From: Treponema putidum
Lineage (GTDB): Bacteria > Spirochaetota > Spirochaetia > Treponematales > Treponemataceae
Length of the DNA stretch: 64,000 nt
Assembly: GCF_000755145.1 (NCBI RefSeq)
Contig: NZ_CP009228.1
Span: 741,827-805,826 of the forward strand
Direction of reading: 5' to 3'
Of this stretch, positions 17,331 to 27,400 are shown piece by piece. Made by a program: the position numbers and the translations under genes. A model generated the notes under the pieces. It did no database searches. It was not told the origin of the DNA and saw only the letters and a list, made by a program, of their open reading frames with translations. Position 1 is the first letter of the stretch, and the number at the start of each line of letters is the position of its first letter.

Positions 17331-18950
17331 ATGGACTTTGATTTATCACGAAAAATACCTATCGGAATCCAAAGTTTTGAAAAGATGAGGAATGATAAAT
17401 ATTTATATATAGATAAAACTAAATATGTGTATAACCTTGTACGCACTTCCTCTCCATACTTTTTAAGCCGCCCGCGCAGGTTCGGCAAAAGCCTTTTTCT
17501 TTCGACGCTCAAGGCCTACTTTTTAGGCCAAAAGGAGCTTTTTAAGGGTTTATATATTGAAAAAGCTGAAGAAAAAAGAGCCGAAATAGAAAAAACAGAG
17601 GCTTGGGTAGAATATCCTGTTTTTTACTTGGATTTTAATGTGGGACAGTATGAATTGAAAGAAGCCTTAGCTGAAAGTTTAGACTATTTTTTAAAAAAGC
17701 AAGAAAAAATATATGGACTAACAAATGAAGGAGATTCTTTTGGGAAACGTTTTCAGTCACTTATAGAAGCGGCCTACAATAAGACCGGCAAGCAAGCCGT
17801 CATCCTTGTAGACGAATATGATAAGCCCCTGTTACAGACTATGGGAGTAAACGAAGCACTAAACGAAGAATACCGGAACACCCTCAAGGCCTTTTATTCG
17901 GTGATAAAAACTTGCGACCAATATATCCGATTTGCCTTTTTGACCGGTGTAACAAAGTTCAGTAAGGTAAGTATCTTCAGCGATTTAAATAATTTGCAAG
18001 ATATAAGCATGCTGAATGACTATGCCGAAGTCTGCGGTCTAACTCAAGACGAGATAGAAAATACTTTTAAGCCTGAAATAGAAAGGTTAGCAGGTAACAT
18101 CAAGAATAGCTATGATAAAATGATTGAAGAGCTAAAAAAGAGGTATGACGGATATAAGTTCAGTGTTTTAGGGGAATCCGTTTATAATCCTTTTAGTATC
18201 TTAAGCACACTTAATGCGGGAGAATTAAAAAACTATTGGTTTGCTACAGGAACACCGACCTTTTTAGTAAATTACTTAAAAGATGCTCATTATAATGTAC
18301 CTAACTTAGACGGTAATGTAGAATTAAATGAAGCAGGTATAGAACTATATAGAGCAGATGCAAAAAATCCTTTGCCGATACTTTTTCAATCGGGATATTT
18401 AACGATAAAAGAATACATAGAAGAAGGTAATCTATATAGGTTAGGTTTTCCTAATGATGAGGTGAGGTATGGTTTTTTAGAAAATCTTTTGCCGGCCTAT
18501 TGTTCACTTAGACCTGATGAGACAGGAGTTTCGATATGGGAGTTTGTAGAAGATGTAAGGGCGGGAAAGGTAGATGAGTTTATGGAAAGGATGCAGGCGA
18601 TAATAGCGGGAGTGCCTTATGATAACTTACCTAAGGATAAGCTTAAACTTAGGGAGCAAAACTATCAGACTGCCGTTTATTTAATCTTTAAGTTAATGGG
18701 ACAATTTGTGCAGACTGAAATATACTGTTTAAAAGGCAGGGCTGACTGTATAGTGCAAACAAAAGATTCAATATATATCTTTGAGTTTAAACTTATGAGT
18801 GCAGGCAGTGCCGAAGACGCGATAGCTCAAATAAAAGAGAAGGGCTATGCAGATCAATTTAAGACTATGGGTAAAAAGATAATCCTTATAGGTTCGAGCT
18901 TTGATGAAGAGGAGCGGACTATCGGAGATTGGAAGACGGAAGAGCTTTAA
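17331..18950 (+). CDS. AAA-ATPase/PD-(D/E)XK nuclease-like protein (AAA_ASR + PDDEXK_9)
   Basis: The 539-residue protein starts after a clear GGAGG. The N-terminal region has the 'Predicted AAA-ATPase' signature: 'IGIQSFEKMRNDKYLYIDKT', a P-loop-like SRPRRFGKS (residues 44-52) and a Walker B-like 'AVILVDEYDKPLL'. The C-terminal 60-80 residues hold a PD-(D/E)XK motif (DCIVQTKDSIYIFEFKL, about residues 465-485). These proteins are often numerous in Bacteroidetes and spirochaetes, and their job is unknown. It is a lone gene between terminators, which suggests a mobile history. Confidence 0.85.
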   Translation: MDFDLSRKIPIGIQSFEKMRNDKYLYIDKTKYVYNLVRTSSPYFLSRPRRFGKSLFLSTLKAYFLGQKELFKGLYIEKAEEKRAEIEKTEAWVEYPVFYLDFNVGQYELKEALAESLDYFLKKQEKIYGLTNEGDSFGKRFQSLIEAAYNKTGKQAVILVDEYDKPLLQTMGVNEALNEEYRNTLKAFYSVIKTCDQYIRFAFLTGVTKFSKVSIFSDLNNLQDISMLNDYAEVCGLTQDEIENTFKPEIERLAGNIKNSYDKMIEELKKRYDGYKFSVLGESVYNPFSILSTLNAGELKNYWFATGTPTFLVNYLKDAHYNVPNLDGNVELNEAGIELYRADAKNPLPILFQSGYLTIKEYIEEGNLYRLGFPNDEVRYGFLENLLPAYCSLRPDETGVSIWEFVEDVRAGKVDEFMERMQAIIAGVPYDNLPKDKLKLREQNYQTAVYLIFKLMGQFVQTEIYCLKGRADCIVQTKDSIYIFEFKLMSAGSAEDAIAQIKEKGYADQFKTMGKKIILIGSSFDEEERTIGDWKTEEL

Positions 18951-19010
18951 ACTATTAAAAAACTGCAATGTAATATGGAAAATTTATAGAAAAGTCGTAG
19001 AACCAAAAAA

Positions 19011-19042
19011 AGCTGCCCAAGCGTATTGATTCTTGGGCAGCT
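19011..19042. terminator. bidirectional terminator
   Basis: AGCTGCCCAAG (19011-19021) and CTTGGGCAGCT (19032-19042) form a perfect 11-bp stem, flanked by A6 on one side and T5 on the other. It serves both convergent genes. Confidence 0.9.
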
Positions 19043-19072
19043 TTTTAAATTATCGGTTTAAAGTAAAAAAAC

Positions 19073-20584
19073 TTATTTTGCCTTTAGGTACTCATTTATT
19101 GCAGCAGCGGCTTTTCGTCCTTCACCCATTGCAAGGATGACTGTTGCAGCACCTAAAACGATGTCTCCTCCTGCCCAAACGCCCTCAATTGAGGTTTTTT
19201 GGCTTTCATCGACAACGATATTTCCCTTCTTAGTAACTTCCAAGCCATGACTTGTTTGAGCCATAAGGGGATTGGAGTCATTTCCGAGGGCAACGATTAC
19301 GGCATCTACTTTTATTTGGTGTTCGGTACCGGGTTTTGCCACAGGCTTTCTTCTGCCGGAATCATCGGGTTCGCCTAATTCATAGTCTAAGACTTCTATT
19401 GCACAAACTTTGCCTTCTTCATTTCCTATTATTTTTGTCGGATTTTGAAGAAAGCAGAATTCTACGCCTTCTTCTTCGGCATGGGCGACTTCTTCGATTC
19501 GGGCGGGCATTTCAGCACGGGTTCGGCGGTAAATACAGTAGACTTTTTTACAGCCGAGTCTATAGCCCATCCTGGCAGCGTCCATAGCTACGTTTCCGCC
19601 TCCGATTACGGCCAAAGTTTCAGCCTGATAAAGAGGAGTATCGGAGTGTACCGCATCATAGGCCTTCATAAGATTGGCCCTTGTCAAATACTCGTTCGCA
19701 CTAAAAACACCGATTAGGTTCTCACCTTCAATTCCCATAAATTTAGGAAGACCTGCACCCGTTCCGATAAAGGCGGCATCATATCCGTCTTCTTTTAAGA
19801 GCTGCTCGAGGGTTTCAGTTCTTCCTACCAAGAAATTAGTTTTAAACTCTACTCCCATCTTTTCAAGGTTTTCGACTTCTTTTGCAACAATTTCTTTAGG
19901 CAAACGGAATTCGGGAATACCGTAAACCATAACGCCGCCTGTTTTATGGAAAGCTTCAAAGACGGTTACCGAATGTCCTTCCCTGCGGACATCAGCTGCA
20001 ACGGTCAAACCTGCGGGTCCTGAACCGATGATGGCAACTTTTTTTCCGGTTTCTGGGGCAACAGGAGGAACGGTAATCTTATTATTGTTTCTTTCCCAGT
20101 CTGCAACAAAGCGTTCAAGACGGCCGATGGCAACGGCCTGTTCGGGGGATTTGAGCATCTTACCTACTGTACAAAAGGCTTGGCACTGTTTTTCTTGAGG
20201 ACAAACGCGTCCGCAAATTGCGGGTAAGAGGTTTGTTGTTTTTATGATGTCAACCGCCTTTTTATAGTCGCCTTTTTGAATTTCAGCAATAAATTCCGGA
20301 ATCGGTACGCCTACGGGACAGCCTTTAACGCAGGGCTTGTTTTTGCAGTTTAAGCATCTTTCTGCCTCAATGCGGGCCTGCTCATCGGTGTAGCCCATAG
20401 CAACCTCATTCATCAAAGAAGCCCTTTTGTGAGGATCGAGGGTAGGCATTTCTTGAATCGGAATCTGTGTTCTTTCCTTTGGGGTTAAGGTTTTACCCTT
20501 TAAATCGGCCCAAAGCTGTTTAGCTCGAGCTGAAAGCTCTTCATGGCTTATGTGTTCATTACATTCTTTATTTGTATTTTCCAT
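19073..20584 (-). CDS. nfnB: NfnB / glutamate synthase small-subunit-like flavoprotein
   Basis: The 503-residue protein has N-terminal cysteine clusters for iron-sulphur clusters (CLNCKNKPCVKGCP and CGRVCPQEKQC) and two Rossmann folds for FAD (GSGPAGLTVAADVRREG) and NAD(P)H (GGGNVAMDAARMG). It pairs with the NfnA-like gene upstream. Together they match NfnAB/SudAB, the flavin-based bifurcating ferredoxin:NADP oxidoreductase of anaerobes. It could alternatively be annotated gltA, but no large glutamate synthase subunit is nearby. Confidence 0.85.
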   Translation of the reverse strand: MENTNKECNEHISHEELSARAKQLWADLKGKTLTPKERTQIPIQEMPTLDPHKRASLMNEVAMGYTDEQARIEAERCLNCKNKPCVKGCPVGVPIPEFIAEIQKGDYKKAVDIIKTTNLLPAICGRVCPQEKQCQAFCTVGKMLKSPEQAVAIGRLERFVADWERNNNKITVPPVAPETGKKVAIIGSGPAGLTVAADVRREGHSVTVFEAFHKTGGVMVYGIPEFRLPKEIVAKEVENLEKMGVEFKTNFLVGRTETLEQLLKEDGYDAAFIGTGAGLPKFMGIEGENLIGVFSANEYLTRANLMKAYDAVHSDTPLYQAETLAVIGGGNVAMDAARMGYRLGCKKVYCIYRRTRAEMPARIEEVAHAEEEGVEFCFLQNPTKIIGNEEGKVCAIEVLDYELGEPDDSGRRKPVAKPGTEHQIKVDAVIVALGNDSNPLMAQTSHGLEVTKKGNIVVDESQKTSIEGVWAGGDIVLGAATVILAMGEGRKAAAAINEYLKAK

Positions 20585-20598
20585 ATTTTTCCCGCTCC

Positions 20599-21435
20599 TT
20601 AATTAAAAATACCGGACTTGCACTTATGCCTATCCTGATCTTCGCGTCCGCGGAAGGCCTTCATTCTCATCATCATATTATCGAAATCGACCTTGTGGGC
20701 ATCGAATTCCGGCCCATCAACGCAGACAAATTTTATCTGATTGTCTACGGTTACACGGCAGCCTCCGCACATTCCCGTACCGTCAATCATAATCGTATTA
20801 AGCGAAACCGTTGTTTTTATTCCGAAGGGACGGGTAGTTTCTGCGCAGAATTTCATCATTATGGGCGGGCCTATTGCAAAAACTTCATCGGGAGGAGTTT
20901 GACTTTCACAGAGCTCTTTTAAGGGCACCGTTACAAGGGCTTTTCTTCCGTAAGAACCGTCGTCAGTGGTGATAATGAGCTCATCGGCAATAGCCTTCAT
21001 TTCATCTTCAAAAACAATTAAGTCTTTATTTCTAGCACCAATAATAACTATAAGCTTGTTTCCTGCTTTTTTAAAGGCTTGCGCTATCGGGTACATGGGA
21101 GCGACACCAATACCTCCGCAGACACAGGCTACAGTCCCGCATTTTGTTATGTGGGAGGGGCGCCCAAGAGGGCCTAAAATCGCAGCGATGGAATCACCTA
21201 CGTTTTTATTGCAAAGTTTGATGGTTGTGGCCCCTACAGCCTGAATAACGAGGGCAACCCAGCCTTCTTCGGCATTTGCATCGGCAATCGTGAGTGGGAC
21301 TCTTTCGCCGAAGTTGGTATCTATTTGAACGATTACAAACTGACCCGGATGCCTGTTTTTTGCAATTTCCGGTGCTTCAACGCGCAAATAAAAAACCTCA
21401 GGCGAATATTGCCGTTTTTCAAGTATTTTGTGCAT
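20599..21435 (-). CDS. nfnA: NfnA / ferredoxin-NADP reductase-like subunit
   Basis: The 278-residue protein belongs to the dihydroorotate dehydrogenase electron-transfer/NfnA family. It has an FAD-binding region (RVPLTIADANAEEG), an NAD-binding region (CGGIGVAPMYPIAQ) and C-terminal cysteines for a [2Fe-2S] cluster (GMCGGCRVTV, then FVCVDGPEFD). ATG 21435 is chosen because AGGAG precedes it by seven bases. It is followed after 14 bases by nfnB. The pair interconverts NADPH and NADH plus reduced ferredoxin. Confidence 0.85.
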   Translation of the reverse strand: MHKILEKRQYSPEVFYLRVEAPEIAKNRHPGQFVIVQIDTNFGERVPLTIADANAEEGWVALVIQAVGATTIKLCNKNVGDSIAAILGPLGRPSHITKCGTVACVCGGIGVAPMYPIAQAFKKAGNKLIVIIGARNKDLIVFEDEMKAIADELIITTDDGSYGRKALVTVPLKELCESQTPPDEVFAIGPPIMMKFCAETTRPFGIKTTVSLNTIMIDGTGMCGGCRVTVDNQIKFVCVDGPEFDAHKVDFDNMMMRMKAFRGREDQDRHKCKSGIFN

Positions 21436-21508
21436 AATCATACTCCTCAAGGTTTATATTCTATAAAAAAATAATGATTTAAGATATTAAGACACATCTT
21501 CAAATCAA

Positions 21509-21530
21509 CAATAACCTTAACGGGTTATTG
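21509..21530. repeat. inverted repeat upstream of nfnA
   Basis: CAATAACC (21509-21516) and GGTTATTG (21523-21530) with a 6-base loop lie 75 bp upstream of nfnA. Candidate operator or leader hairpin. Confidence 0.4.
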
Positions 21531-21680
21531 TATCAAAATTTACAAAATCTTGCAACAGGCTTTTATTTTTTGTATTTTTTTTAATCTTTTTTCTGTCTGT
21601 TGAATTTAACATACATTAAAAAAATATCTCTAAAAAAATATAGACTTTTTTTTAGAATATAATATAATATAACGTTGGAT

Positions 21681-22934
21681 ATGATAGAAAAAAATAAATA
21701 TAAAGAGTTGTCAAGGGAGCAAATCCTCATCAAGATACTTGAAACGGAATCTTTGATACACAGTGTTCAAGACGTTGATGTTCTTTTAGAGCAAATACTT
21801 ACCGAAGCTAGGAGTGTTGTAAATGCCGATGCCGGTTCAATATATATAGTTGAAGGAGATAGACTTGCCATAAGATATGCTCAGAATAGCACACTGCAAA
21901 AAAAACTTCCGGCGGGTAAAAAACTTCCCTACACTTTTTTTGATTTTCCTATAGACAATCATACAATAGCAGGATATGCTGCAAATACAAAAAAACTTAT
22001 AAATATCCCCGATGTTTACAATATTGACCCTGAAAAGCCTTTTAAGTTCGGAAAAGCTACGGATGAAAAAACAGGCTATAAGACGATTTCGAATTTAACT
22101 ATCCCAATTCTTTCAATGTCGGGAATGATCTTGGGTGTACTTCAAGTTTTAAATGCTCTTGATAATAACGGTAAACCGGAAGCCTTTTCTCATGATGATG
22201 AAATTTATCTCAGTCATTTTGCTTCAAATGCGGGGATAGCTCTTGAACATGCTTTTGTAACGCGGGCAATGGTTATGCGTATGATCAAAACGGCTGAATT
22301 ACGCGATCCTAGAGAAACAGGAATGCATGTAAATAGAGTTGCAAACTATTCGGTTGAAATTTATGACAGATGGGCATTTAATAACGGCATCCCTATGTCT
22401 GAGCAAACAAAATACCGTGACTCGCTAAAAATTGCATCAATGCTTCATGATATTGGAAAAGTTGCAATTTCGGATATGATTTTAAAAAAAGCCGGAAAAT
22501 TAACCGATGAAGAATTTGCTATTATGAAAACCCATACATGGCTGGGCGCTCGTTTATTCATTGGGAACGATTCGCCTCTCGATAAACTTTCAATGGAAAT
22601 AGCTTTGCGTCATCACGAAAACTGGGATGGGACAGGTTATCCCGGCCACATTGATATAGAAACGGGGAAAGCCCTAAAAACGGATAAAAAAACAGGCTAT
22701 ACTAAAGGACTTAAGGGAGAAGAAATTCCTCTTGGAGCAAGAATTGTTGCAATGGCGGATGTCTACGATGCGCTTTCCTCAAAGCGTTCCTACAAAGACT
22801 CATGGACCGAAGAAGACATTCTGGAAGAATTAAAAAAAATGAGCGGAAAGAAATTCGATCCGGAAATAGCAAAAGCCTTTTTTGAAGTGCTTGACAGAAT
22901 CCAAGCAATTAAAGCCCATCTTGCAGATGAGTAG
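21681..22934 (+). CDS. GAF - HD-GYP cyclic-di-GMP phosphodiesterase
   Basis: The 417-residue protein (from ATG 21681; a TTG is six bases earlier) has an N-terminal GAF domain (about 30-185, 'LEQILTEARSVVNADAGSIYI') and an HD-GYP domain. The key motifs LHDIGK (His-Asp about residue 258) and RHHENWDGTGYP (about 310-320) are intact, so c-di-GMP hydrolysis is expected. No membrane helix is seen, so the GAF domain probably senses an intracellular ligand. No clear ribosome site precedes it; a TATAAT element sits only 13-18 bases upstream. Confidence 0.88.
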   Translation: MIEKNKYKELSREQILIKILETESLIHSVQDVDVLLEQILTEARSVVNADAGSIYIVEGDRLAIRYAQNSTLQKKLPAGKKLPYTFFDFPIDNHTIAGYAANTKKLINIPDVYNIDPEKPFKFGKATDEKTGYKTISNLTIPILSMSGMILGVLQVLNALDNNGKPEAFSHDDEIYLSHFASNAGIALEHAFVTRAMVMRMIKTAELRDPRETGMHVNRVANYSVEIYDRWAFNNGIPMSEQTKYRDSLKIASMLHDIGKVAISDMILKKAGKLTDEEFAIMKTHTWLGARLFIGNDSPLDKLSMEIALRHHENWDGTGYPGHIDIETGKALKTDKKTGYTKGLKGEEIPLGARIVAMADVYDALSSKRSYKDSWTEEDILEELKKMSGKKFDPEIAKAFFEVLDRIQAIKAHLADE

Positions 22935-22939
22935 TTTTT

Positions 22940-23299
22940 TTAAGTCTTAAAATAAAATATATAGATAATCAATAAACCCAAAGAGCCTATGACAAGACTG
23001 TAAACCCACCAAGGAAGAGGATCATCATATCTATTGGATTTATATTTTGCGCGGTATTCTTTTAGTTTATTCCTATGATATTTTTTTGTGTTCTTATTAG
23101 AGTCGGAGCTTACAGCAAAACCGCAAGAGGGGCATCCGTTTATAAATTCATCCGTATGCCCCATATAATTACAAGAAGGGCATCTTACCGAAGCAAAAAA
23201 ACGCCCGCAATGGGGACATACCTTTGTGTTCCGTTTTACCTCTTGCCCGCAGTTTTCACAAAAAAACTTAGGCGAATGCCCTTTTTGTACCTTGCCCAT
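22940..23299 (-). CDS. zinc-ribbon protein with C-terminal membrane anchor
   Basis: The 119-residue protein has three CXXC pairs in its first 65 residues (FFCENCGQE, KVCPHCGRF and VRCPSCNYMG) and a fourth at NGCPSCG, forming two zinc ribbons. A basic linker and one C-terminal membrane helix (WWVYSLVIGSLGLLIIYIFY) follow. It lies six bases after the FmdB-type zinc-ribbon gene in the same direction, so they are probably co-expressed. Function unknown. Confidence 0.7.
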   Translation of the reverse strand: MGKVQKGHSPKFFCENCGQEVKRNTKVCPHCGRFFASVRCPSCNYMGHTDEFINGCPSCGFAVSSDSNKNTKKYHRNKLKEYRAKYKSNRYDDPLPWWVYSLVIGSLGLLIIYIFYFKT

Positions 23300-23305
23300 A
23301 AAATC

Positions 23306-23551
23306 CTAGTGCTTACATGTTGAGCATGAAGATGAAGAACAACCTGAACAGCCGCCTGAAGCAGCTTTTGGAGCAGAAGAATCATTTATATAAAAACCGG
23401 AGCCCCTAAAATTAATTCCTAAGCCCCCGGAAATAACTCGTCTTACAGGTTTACCGCACTCAGGGCATACAGATATAGGCTCGTCACTCATTCTTTGAAA
23501 AACCTCAAAATCATGGCCGCAAGAATCGCAGACATACTCATAAGTTGGCAT
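23306..23551 (-). CDS. FmdB-family zinc-ribbon protein
   Basis: The 81-residue protein starts MPTYEYVCDSCGHDFEVFQ, the standard FmdB/CxxC_CXXC_SSSS signature, with a second pair PECGKP. The rest is Gly/Ser/Cys rich (GGCSGCSSSSCSTC). Such proteins bind zinc; a transcriptional role was proposed for FmdB, but the function is unproven. Confidence 0.85.
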   Translation of the reverse strand: MPTYEYVCDSCGHDFEVFQRMSDEPISVCPECGKPVRRVISGGLGINFRGSGFYINDSSAPKAASGGCSGCSSSSCSTCKH

Positions 23552-23567
23552 CTTTTTCCTCCAATAA

Positions 23568-24413
23568 TCAATAATTATATAAAGACTTTATTATTTCAAT
23601 AATCTTGGATTCGGTAACGGGTCTATTTTCTATAATCAGCTTATTCTCTTCAAGTCTTACATCAGCCTTAAGCTGATTTTTAAAAAATAATTTTAATAAA
23701 GAAGCCGTCATCATATTTTTTGTTTCGATACTTAAATCGTACAGATATTCATTTTCAACTTCCGAATTCTTTTTTAAGTACATTTCTATTATGCCGACAG
23801 GGAGTCCAAGCTGAACCCCTATTATCTGTCCTAAAAAAAAGTCTCCGTTTTTTACAAATATTCCTATATCTTGCGAGCCGGAATTGACAAGGGCATCAAA
23901 GCGTTGAGAGAAGACAGCTTCCTCAGGTTTAGCCAATTTTTCTAAGAAGGTTTCCATATTAAGCCTATTATCGGGGCCCATAACCAGACAGGCTATTTGA
24001 GGTGAAGGAATAGAAACATCAACATAAGAAGATTTATAATATTTATATCTTTCCTTTGTCTTTTTAGGCTCCCAACCGTTTTTTTTCTTAAAAATACTGT
24101 CAGTCATTCCGTAAGGATATTTTCCTACGGCACAAATCCTAATTTCGGTAAGCCTTTCTTTTACAAATACACTGGAATATACGGCTGTAGTCCGGCTCAA
24201 GGCCTGTTTCATGGAGTCTCCTCCGACAGAAGTCAAAATAGGTTCCGCTATTTTTTTATTCTTCTCGATAGGCATATAAATATACATATCTGCACCATCG
24301 CCTATCATCCCGAAAGGTCTTACAACCCCCGGAAGAGGCGGAGCGGTTTTACATGAAGCAAGAACCAAAATAAAAGTGAGTGCAGTAAGGGTATTTCTAA
24401 TTATTTTTTTCAA
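23568..24413 (-). CDS. hypothetical lipoprotein overlapping ileS
   Basis: The protein has a signal peptide (KKIIRNTLTALTFILVL) and lipobox LASC. The best start is TTG at 24413, with GGGAG seven bases upstream; an ATG further upstream would start 18 bases earlier. About 281 residues follow. The mature part has a repeated 'MPIEKNKK' segment and no recognised family. The 5' end overlaps the 3' end of ileS by about 17 bp, so it is probably co-transcribed. Confidence 0.6.
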   Translation of the reverse strand: MKKIIRNTLTALTFILVLASCKTAPPLPGVVRPFGMIGDGADMYIYMPIEKNKKIAEPILTSVGGDSMKQALSRTTAVYSSVFVKERLTEIRICAVGKYPYGMTDSIFKKKNGWEPKKTKERYKYYKSSYVDVSIPSPQIACLVMGPDNRLNMETFLEKLAKPEEAVFSQRFDALVNSGSQDIGIFVKNGDFFLGQIIGVQLGLPVGIIEMYLKKNSEVENEYLYDLSIETKNMMTASLLKLFFKNQLKADVRLEENKLIIENRPVTESKIIEIIKSLYNY

Positions 24414-27400
24414 TTCCAATCTCCCATTCATAATCACCGGCTTCAACAAGGCTTGTTTTAATGGAACCTAACTTTGCCAATTCTCCTGTTTTAAGCCAAG
24501 AAGATTGCACGCTCAAAGTTTCATCGCAAACATAGTCCTTAAAAAGCTCAAAGGCTTTTTCCAACTCTTTATTATCGGCATTTTTGGGAGAGGATGAAAT
24601 ATACAGTTTAATCCTATCTATGACATCAAGCCCGCATTCCTTACGCAGGGTCTGAATACCTCTTACCAAGTCCCTTATATAACCTTCCATCAAAAGTTCT
24701 TCCGTAAGCTCGGTATTAAGGCCTACGGTTAGGGTTCCTTCATTTACTATTTTTAAGGAAGCCTTTTCGAGCCTGTTTATTACAATCTTATCGGCAGTTA
24801 TTTCGACGGTTTTTCCGTCAATATCGATACTTAAAGTTGCACCCTCCATTATGTTTTGAATTTCATTTGAATTCATCTGCTCAATGACGGCGGCGGCCTT
24901 TTTCATAAGGGGTCCTAATTCTTTTCCAAGCACCTTAAAATTAGCTTTAGCAGAGTATTCTACAAGTTCATCCTCTTTTTCATGGAAGATAACCTCTTTA
25001 ACATTGAGTTCCTCGATTATACTTTCTTCCATTTCCAGAAGAACTCTTTTTTCTTCAGAATTGAGGGTTACTATTTCGACGGCCTTTAAGGGCTGCCTTA
25101 TTTTTAAGTTAAACTGATAACGCAGAGACCTTCCCATTGAAATGGCCTTTTGAACAGTCTTCATCTTAAATTCCAGCTCACTGTTTCTTATCTTTTCGTT
25201 GTACTCGGGATAGTCTGCAAGATGGATAGAAAGAGCATCACTTTCGGTACGTAAATTCTGCCAAATGCTTTCGGTAATAAACGGCACTACCGGAGCCGCA
25301 ACAAGGGAAAATTTCTTTAAGGCACGGTAGAGGGTTTCGTAGGCCTGAGCCTTGTCTCCGTCATTTTCGCTTTTCCAAAAGCGGCGGCGGGAACGGCGGA
25401 TATACCAGTTATTTAAAAGGTCAATATATTCTACCATCGGCGGAATAGCTTGAGCAAGGTCATACTTGTCTAGGGCATCAGTTACATCGGCAACAAGTTT
25501 TTCGGTTACCGATAATATCCACAAGTCTAAGGGATTATTTAATTTAGCTAAGAATTCTTCTACCCCCTCATCCTTTCCGTCAACCTTTGCATTATGAGGA
25601 GGTTTTACTCCGTCGATATTGGCATAGGTTATATAGAAACTGTAACTGTTCCAAAAAGGAATTAAAATTCCCTTAAGAACATCCCGCACTCCTTCATCCG
25701 AATATTTTAAGTCATCAGCCTTTACAACATTTGAATTCATTAAAAAAAGACGAAGAGCATCGGCCCCGAATTGTTTTATAACTTCGTTGGGGTCGGTGTA
25801 GTTGCGTAAGGATTTTGACATCTTCTTTCCGTCTTCTGCAAGCACAAGTCCGTTTACGATACAGTTTTTAAAAGCCGGCTTATCAAAAAGAGCTGCCGAT
25901 AAAATCGTTAAAGTATAAAACCATCCTCTGGTCTGATCCAAACCTTCTGAAATAAAATCTGCGGGAAAGTTTTTTTCAAAAAGCTCTTTGTTTTCAAAGG
26001 GATAGTGCTGTTGGGCATATGGCATTGAACCCGACTCAAACCAGCAGTCCAGAACCTCAGGCACACGCTTCATTGTTCCGCCGCATTTTTTACAAGGAAT
26101 ACTTATCTTATCGACAAAGTGCTTGTGCATATCTTCGGGAAACACTCCCGAGAGCTCCTTTAATTCCGCTCTGCTTCCTACGCAAATTGTTTCACCGCAA
26201 TCGGGACATTTCCAAATAGGAATAGGATTTCCCCAATAACGGTTTCGGCTGATAGCCCAGTCACGGGCGCCTTCAAGCCATTTTCCGAATCGGCCTGTTT
26301 TTATATGGTCGGGTTGCCAATTTATTTTGGAGTTAGCATTAAGTAGCTTATCCTTTATCTTTGTAACCGAAACAAACCAGCTTGCAACAGCCCTGTATAT
26401 CAAGGGGCTTGAACACCTCCAGCAATGAGGATAGGAGTGCAAAATCTGGGCACGCTTAAAAAGTTTACCTTCATTTTTCAGCCTTTCCATAATTTGCTTG
26501 TCTGCATCCTTTACAAAAAGGCCTTGGTAATCAGGTACTTCTTGGGTAAATTTACATTCCGCATCTACGGGACAAACTGTCGGTACTCCGGTATCCGCAA
26601 AGATGCGGTTATCGTCTTCACCGAATCCGGGAGCCGTGTGAACAATTCCCGTTCCGTCCTCGGTTGTAACAAAGTCCCCTATCAAAATTCTAAAGGCACC
26701 CTGCCCTGCTTCAGCGTTTTTTCCGTCTTCATCAGCAGCAAGGTTTTTAAAATAAGGAAATAGGGGCTCATACCGTAAGCCTTCAAGTTCTGCACCCTTC
26801 TTTGTCCAAATCAGCTTATACTCTTTTGCTTCTTCTTTTCCCGTTTTTGCAAAATAAGCGTCAAGCCTGGGAACGGCCATAATATAGCGGGCTCCGTCAT
26901 ATTCTATCAAAGCATAATCAATATCTGCACCAACAGCAAGTCCAAGGTTACTCGGCAGTGTCCAAGGCGTTGTAGTCCATGCCAAAAGATAGGTATCGGA
27001 AGGAAGGGCATTTTTTTCCTCAAAGGCTTTAGCTGCCGGAGAGTTTTTTACAGGCGGAAGAGCCTTAAAACGAATCGTTATTGCAGGGTCATGAACATCC
27101 TTGTAGCCGCCTAAGTTAAGCTCATGGTTTGAAAGCACTGTGGAGCATCTCGGGCAATAAGGAAGAATATAGTAGCCCTCATACAAAAGGCCTTTTTCCC
27201 AAAGACTTTTCATAATCCACCAAATGGATTCCATAAAGTTAGGTTCCATGGTCTTATAATCGTTTTCAAAATCAACCCAGCGGCCTAAGCGGGTAATCGT
27301 CTCTTTCCACTCTTTTACATAACGCAAAACGCTGGCACGGCAGGCCTCGTTAAATTTATCTATACCGTATTTTTCTATGTCGGTCTTTGAGTTGAGCCCC